Part shown: one piece after another, positions 59,061 through 64,000 of the stretch
Layout of the letters: every line of letters begins with the position of its first letter
Numbering within the stretch: the first letter of the stretch is position 1
Source of the DNA: Glandiceps talaboti
Lineage: Eukaryota; Hemichordata; Enteropneusta; Spengelidae
Direction of reading: 5' to 3'
Assembly: GCF_964340395.1 (NCBI RefSeq)
Contig: NC_135564.1
Location: forward strand, 19,813,107 to 19,877,106
DNA: 64,000 bases
Position numbers and translations under genes: made by a program
The notes under the pieces: generated by a model
Databases searched by the model: none
Seen by the model: the letters and a program-made list of their open reading frames with translations, nothing else
What the model was told of the DNA's origin: nothing

Positions 59061-59619
59061 GCGACAAAGGTTAGAGAGAAGGTCACCATTAAACATGTAG
59101 AAGGTCACAGTGCCTCTCTTCAGGAGAAAGGAGTGTCTAGAAGGACTGCATTCGTTATAGGTACTAAATAAAATCAATATATCAGTCATTTGAACAACAA
59201 GTCAATCATAAAAAAACATAACTTCAACATCTCAAACCCTAAATATTTTTATTACATTTCGTTGAATTTTAACTATTTTCATTGATGACAAGTTCAAATG
59301 TATTTGTGACCACCATGTCTGAGCAGTGATCAACATATGGCAAAGGTCTGTCTTTTTCAAGTAGTAAATTTTCATATATCTGTAACAATTTTTTTTAAAT
59401 TCATATCTGATATTAAAAGATATATTCACTGAAAATTGTTAAAATACTGATAATTAGAGACATTGCACATGTAATAGAAGTCTATTTTATCTATAAATTG
59501 TAAAGAAGTATTAAGTTGAAATCGTGATTCGTTGGGGCACCAATTTTTGAGTGTGGACCCAAAGATCAAGTTGACTGGACTATTTCAAAGTTATACATTA
59601 CGTACATCATACTATGTGT

Positions 59620-59850
59620 ATGTGTACTGCTACACAACTGTGTTTACTATGTGTAAGTCAGCTGCTGCTAAACAACTGTGTTTACTACTGTTTACTTTGT
59701 GTACTGCTACACAACTAAGTTTACTACTGTTTACTATGTATGTGTACTGCTACACAATTGTGTTTACTACTGTTTACTATGTATGTGTACTGCTACACAA
59801 CTGTGTTTACTACTGTTTACTATGGATGTGTACTAGCTGCTACACAACAT
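59620..59850. repeat. Minisatellite of about 43 bp
   Basis: Five imperfect units of tgtgtactgctacacaactg plus tttactactgtttactatg. Confidence 0.85.
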
Positions 59851-60103
59851 TACATCATTTTAAATAAAAGTTTCAATGAACATTCCAGTTGCAGCTTGTG
59901 CATGCAGTTTTAATGTCATTCCCCCATAATGAGTGACATGTACATCATAATCTCACAGACTGATATATAACATGTATAATATATAAACTTATATTATACA
60001 TAAAGTCATGTATAAACTTGTGAATTTTAAGTTTTCAATAGTGAACATCTTCATATTCCACGTTCAATATTAAATACAAAGGAAGTGTTCCTGAATCTCA
60101 TCA

Positions 60104-60240
60104 CTCAGACAGACACAGACACAGACACAGAGACAGAGACAGAGACAGAGACAGACACACAGACACAGACACAAATTCAGTTACAAAATAATTCTGAATC
60201 TGGACACACACACAAATTCAGTTACAAAATTCTGACTGAA

Positions 60241-60280
<40 letters not shown>

Positions 60281-60305
60281 TTCAGTTACAAAATAATTCT
60301 GAATC
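60104..60305. repeat. CAGA/CA microsatellites with a repeated unique segment
   Basis: acaaattcagttacaaaat occurs three times between CAGACA, CA and (CA)n runs. Confidence 0.9.
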
Positions 60306-60313
60306 TTAAGACA

Positions 60314-60319
60314 TTTATT
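60314..60319 (-). terminator. Candidate polyadenylation signal of gene 3
   Basis: AATAAA on the minus strand, about 200 nt past the gene 3 stop codon. Confidence 0.4.
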
Positions 60320-60519
60320 TTATATAATAATCACAATACATTGTTTAAAACTGGATAACCAGATATTATTCCCCAGTATTTCCAGGTGAGGAAAATATGA
60401 GTGACCTAGGGGGTCTTATCACTTCTCAGTTTTGACACAAATAACATGATTATATTTTATGTAATTTCTGGATAAGATAAAATTATACGAAAATATCTTG
60501 AAGTGCATCAAAATTTAAT

Positions 60520-62142
60520 TCATTGAACTAAATATTTCTGTGTTAGTCCATTCAAAGTCAAGGTTACAAGTAATGATCTATGGTCTTTGATGTTCTTCTT
60601 ACATGATAAACTTCCTTTCAAAATGTCACCTAAAAAAAGAGAAAAAAGATCTTATTATTGTGTTATACTTAGCAGCAAGGGTAAAAACCACTTTTATAGC
60701 TAAATGATGTAGGCTTGGTGTTTCACTCATGGGACATTACATTTTTGACACAAAGATAGACATACTTCAACTCTAGACTAACAATAACAGAGACACAATA
60801 AACACAGTAGGATCCTTTGCTTAATCACATCGACCACTGATAGCCATTGCTGTTCTTTCAGAGTGCAGTAAAAACTGGCTTCTATCATATACACATGAAC
60901 TTGATGATTTTAACGGCTGCAATTGTTTATTTTTTCTAGCTGATAATCAACATTTCACCTTCAGGACTACTTCTACATCCCCAGTTTCCCACTGTGTATG
61001 ACACCTATGTTATTGTTTCTTTTGCATTAGAAGTTGTCTGAGGGTGTGTAATAAATGTCATGTCACATGAGTGAAACACCAAGCCTACATCATATTAGCT
61101 GTATACCGGTATGTCTCATGGGAGATATTAGCATTACTTTTCATTTTTTCAAATCAATATTTTAAATCATCTGCAGAGCTCTCTCTCTCAAGTGACTTCC
61201 ATCAACTTTTGTTGTGAAAAAAATGTCTTTTGGGCTAGTTTGAAATCACTCATCTGCCAAGACATAGTCATAAAGAAGATTTCCTACACATCTTATTTTT
61301 GAAAACAGAATCCAAGCAATTCAGCTAACCACTAGCGTTTATCAAAATCAGATTGTTTACACATACTGTATAAATGTAGACCTGAATTACATACTATCAT
61401 GACCACTAATTTATGCACACAGTGCCTTCCAGGTTCTCATGCCATGTCTGCATATATACAGACAAGTTAACTCATTTACATAAGTCAAATTTTCACCTCT
61501 TCACCTCACATCTGAGTAAATGATTCATTTGACTTTATACATGTAATGTGGGATACAGCAAAAAATAGGATTGATTGTATGTTTTATTATTCCTTTCAAG
61601 TTAAAATTGATATTTGTAGAGTAGGTAAGATCCTACTTTGTAGTGGAAAATCTCCTTGGCTTAGGGAGTCTTTTACGTGAAAAGTTCTTGGCCTAGAGAG
61701 TCTTTTGCATGAAAAGTCCTTGGCCTAGGGAGTTTTTTTGCATGGAAAGTCTATGGTTAAGATAAGCATATGAAAATGCTTTCAATTTTATTAAATGTGA
61801 CATGGATTTGTATGTTCAGAATATACAGATGGATTGATAGTGCAGAAGGTTGTCAGACTGATACACAGTTCTGGCCACGAGAGGGTGCTGTTGATAATTA
61901 CCTTCATTTTGACCTTGATTTCATGTTTCAATTAAATACTGCAAAACGAATATCATGAAAATTATTACCTTTTTTAAGTGGAATTGGTCTTTCTAACATG
62001 AATACAGTCTGTTTCCAGTGTGTTTGTTCACAGGCAGGGGCTGTAGAGAAGGAGACCTGACAAGAGAAAATTGATAAATTATGTAGATGTGGTTGTCATT
62101 ATTATATCATTTATTTGTTTAGTTTTACATGTTTGCAATTTG

Positions 62143-62211
<69 letters not shown>

Positions 62212-64000
62212 TGCACACATACACATTCATATAATTATTGTATACATACACATAAGCACAGACAGACAGACAGACTGTATGTCTGACAGTCCCTTCCAGG
62301 TTCCCACGCCACATCTGCAAACATGCAGACAAGTTAACTCATTTACATTTTCACCTCTTCACCTAATATCTGGGTAAATTAATATTCATTTGACAATATA
62401 TATTTCATGGATGGATAAGGACAAAATAGGACTAGTTAACTCATTTACATTTTCACCTCTTCACCTAATATCTGGGTAAATTAATATTCATTTGACAATA
62501 TATATTTCATGGATGGATAAGGACAAAATAGGACTAGTTAACTCATTTACATTTTCACCTCTTCACCTAATATCTGGGTAAATTAATATTCATTTGACAA
62601 TATATATTTCATGGATGGATAAGGAGAAAATAGGACTGAATGTATGTTTCATTATTCCTTTCAAGTTAACAGACATACACAGACACAGGCACAGACACAG
62701 ACACAGACACAGACACAGACACAGACACAGACACACTCAAAAAGAAGACAATCTTATTGGAAAATATGTGTACAATTTCAGTAAACAATACATATAATTA
62801 TTTTGTATACTTTACTCACTTTAGTACTGCAATTCCTTTCAAAGAAAATATCAAAATAACCACATAGGGCCTGAAAAGAATTAAAGAGATAGACATGAAC
62901 TGAAATGGTATTATAAAGATGATGTCTCACATAGAAAGTGTGAAATAAAAGTATATTCGTTAATGCTAATGTTGATGCCTTCTATAATATAATAATTATC
63001 TTGAGGTTGTTGGCATAGCTGATGTGTTTTCTTGACAGTCTTAGTAGTATGTCTTAGTTATGCCATCAAATCAATATAATGCCTGAATATCAAACTTGAG
63101 TTTTGGTGATAGCAATAGGAGTGAGTCAGTAGAACACTACAGGCACCTTTTCAAATGCATATTTAAGTGAAGAATGTATAAATTCAGCTTGCACCCCTTT
63201 TACGTTCTCATCTCCAGATCCTGCAATCATGTTACATGGTAAAGTATTGTTTGATCAGTTGTGTAGCACTTTGAAATATTACTATTCAAAACTATTACTT
63301 ACAGTGCAAAGGTCATCTCTTGTTATTTCCAACGAAAATTCTGAATTAAAATCCAGATCTTTGACACTGGTTGTACAGACATCAATCTCCTGGAAAAGTG
63401 AAAAAAAAGTATTGACTAGTCTATATGTGTGGTTATAAATATTCCTAAAACTTAAATTGCATAAAAATCATTAACAGTGTATGGGTTAATTGACAGATTC
63501 TACCTGACTCTCCTGTAGAACACAGCTAGGTCTTACCTTGATTTGACTTGGTGTTGTCATAACAGTGTCTGGGTTGATATATTCTACCTGACTCTCCTGT
63601 AGAACACAGCTAGGTCTTACCTTGATTTGACTTGGTGTTGACATAACAGTGTCTGGGTTGACAGATTCTACCTGACTCTCCTGTAGAACACAGCTAGGTC
63701 TTACCTTGATTTGACTAGGTGTTGACATAACAGTGTCTGGGTTGACAGATTCTACCTGACTCTCCTGTAGAACACAGCTAGGTCTTACCTTGATTTGACT
63801 TGGTGTTGTCATAACAGTGTCTGGGTTGACAGATTCTACCTGACTCTCCTGTAGAACACAGCTAGGTCTTACCTTGATTTGACTAGGTATTGACATAACA
63901 GTGTCTGGGTTGACAGATTCTATCCGACTCTCCTGTAGAACACAGCTAGGTCTTACCTTGATTTGACTAAGTGTTGACATAACAGTGTCTGGGTTGACAG
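60520..64000 (-). CDS. Gene 3 (3' part): paralogue-like neighbour of gene 2, runs off the right edge
   Basis: Exons, 5' to 3': an array of 60-nt units (64000-63537, use unknown), 63389-63303 (phase 0-0), 62870-62820 (0-0), 62056-61969 (0-1), 60629-60520 (1-stop). From 63389 the junctions read in one frame. Products: EIDVCTTSVKDLDFNSEFSL and on to LCT; ALCGYFDIFFERNCSTK; VSFSTAPACEQTHWKQTVFM then RPIPLKKG; DILKGSLSCKKNIKDHRSLL then VTLTLNG and a stop at 60522-60520. The HWKQT...PIPLKKG exon resembles gene 2 exon B (HWQQTFTDG...VPIDG) in motif and in its 0-1 phases, and the last exon resembles exon C. No transmembrane helix follows, so the product may be secreted. Homology is weak by eye; adjacency, orientation and exon phases support tandem paralogy. 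Confidence 0.6.
60680..61115. mobile_element. Foldback element in the gene 3 last intron
   Basis: tagctaaatgatgtaggctt...gtttcactcatgggacatta near 60700-60745 is mirrored by atgtcacatgagtgaaacac...gcctacatcatattagct near 61055-61105. The right end recurs at 44060-44175. Confidence 0.65.
61420..62670. repeat. Duplicated intron segments in gene 3, one expanded to a 102-bp tandem repeat
   Basis: gacaagttaactcatttaca...ttcacctcttcacct...cattattcctttcaagttaa occurs at about 61430-61610 and again at about 62320-62670. In the second location a 102-bp unit is tandemly tripled (gttaactcatttac at 62333, 62435 and 62537). They flank the exon at 61969-62056, suggesting duplication of an exon-containing segment. 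Confidence 0.75.
62144..62207. repeat. (CA)n microsatellite
   Basis: About 32 CA units in a gene 3 intron. Confidence 0.97.
62671..62737. repeat. (CAGACA)n microsatellite
   Basis: Hexanucleotide units in a gene 3 intron, 80 bp from an exon. Confidence 0.95.
63494..64000 (-). repeat. 84-bp tandem repeat carrying exon-like units with splice sites
   Basis: Six units in the window (the array continues past the edge). On the minus strand each has an acceptor (gttctacag), a 60-nt open unit ESQVESVNPDTVMTTPSQIK (phase 0-0) and a donor (CAAG|gtaaga). The 24 nt between donor and next acceptor is also open and in frame (VRPSCVLQ). Units are at 63537-63596, 63621-63680, 63705-63764, 63789-63848, 63873-63932 and from 63957. 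A truncated unit at 63494-63512 runs into a TAA. Whether the units are separate mini-exons, one long exon or noncoding repeats is unresolved. Confidence 0.8.

Larger units (their letters stand above)
59061..60313. other. Short intergenic region between genes 2 and 3
   Basis: Contains a tandem repeat of about 43 bp at 59620-59850 (gtactgctacacaactgtg) and CAGA/CA microsatellites at about 60104-60280. Genes 2 and 3 are in head-to-tail orientation, with about 1.6 kb between the gene 3 stop and the gene 2 start. Confidence 0.5.

Noticed and set aside
58788-59189. 133-codon minus frame overlapping the gene 2 signal-peptide exon
   Set aside because: Different frame from the signal-peptide reading; no domain. 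The short hydrophobic leader with a phase-1 donor that joins module 1 is the better explanation.

Overview
This window is animal genomic DNA, not prokaryotic. It is AT-rich, full of microsatellites, minisatellites and transposon relics, and its genes are split into short exons (mostly 50-330 nt) with GT-AG borders and kilobase introns. The genes encode extracellular and membrane proteins built from disulfide-rich modules joined at phase-1 introns. With the many foldback and Helitron-like repeats, this points to a marine invertebrate bilaterian (lophotrochozoan or invertebrate deuterostome). I cannot name the species.

I could assemble four gene models, all on the minus strand. (0) At 126-207 lies the first coding exon, a signal peptide, of a gene that runs off the left edge. 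(1) 25388 down to 16484 is a complete 7-exon gene for a 403-residue type I membrane protein: signal peptide, Kunitz, WAP, WAP, C-type lectin-like domain, transmembrane helix, short tyrosine-containing tail. (2) 58884 down to 35731 is a gene of about 15 coding exons for a type I membrane protein of about 645 residues. Its ectodomain is three copies of a cysteine-containing module I do not recognise, then a Gly/Lys/Pro-rich stalk, a transmembrane helix and a C-terminus resembling a PDZ ligand. (3) From 60520 to beyond the right edge is the 3' part of a gene with exons resembling gene 2 but with no membrane anchor. Its upstream end is an array of 84-bp repeats, each carrying a 60-nt exon-like unit with its own splice acceptor and donor.

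Layout: 1-5 kb, signal-peptide exon, foldback repeats and a perfect 184-bp palindrome. 5.0-14.0 kb, a 57-bp minisatellite of about 157 copies with a 26-unit higher-order duplication. 14-16.4 kb, intergenic repeats including a foldback element with a 9-bp target duplication. 16.5-28 kb, gene 1 and its probable promoter. 28-35.7 kb, mostly noncoding, with one possible plus-strand microprotein ORF. 35.7-59 kb, gene 2, whose introns hold LINE, hAT-like, Helitron-like and foldback relics. 60.3-64 kb, gene 3.

None of the long open frames in the repeats is a credible gene. The coding content is the set of short spliced exons, supported by reading-frame continuity across every junction, splice consensus and recognisable domains. 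All exon borders were read by eye, so transcript data would be the decisive check.
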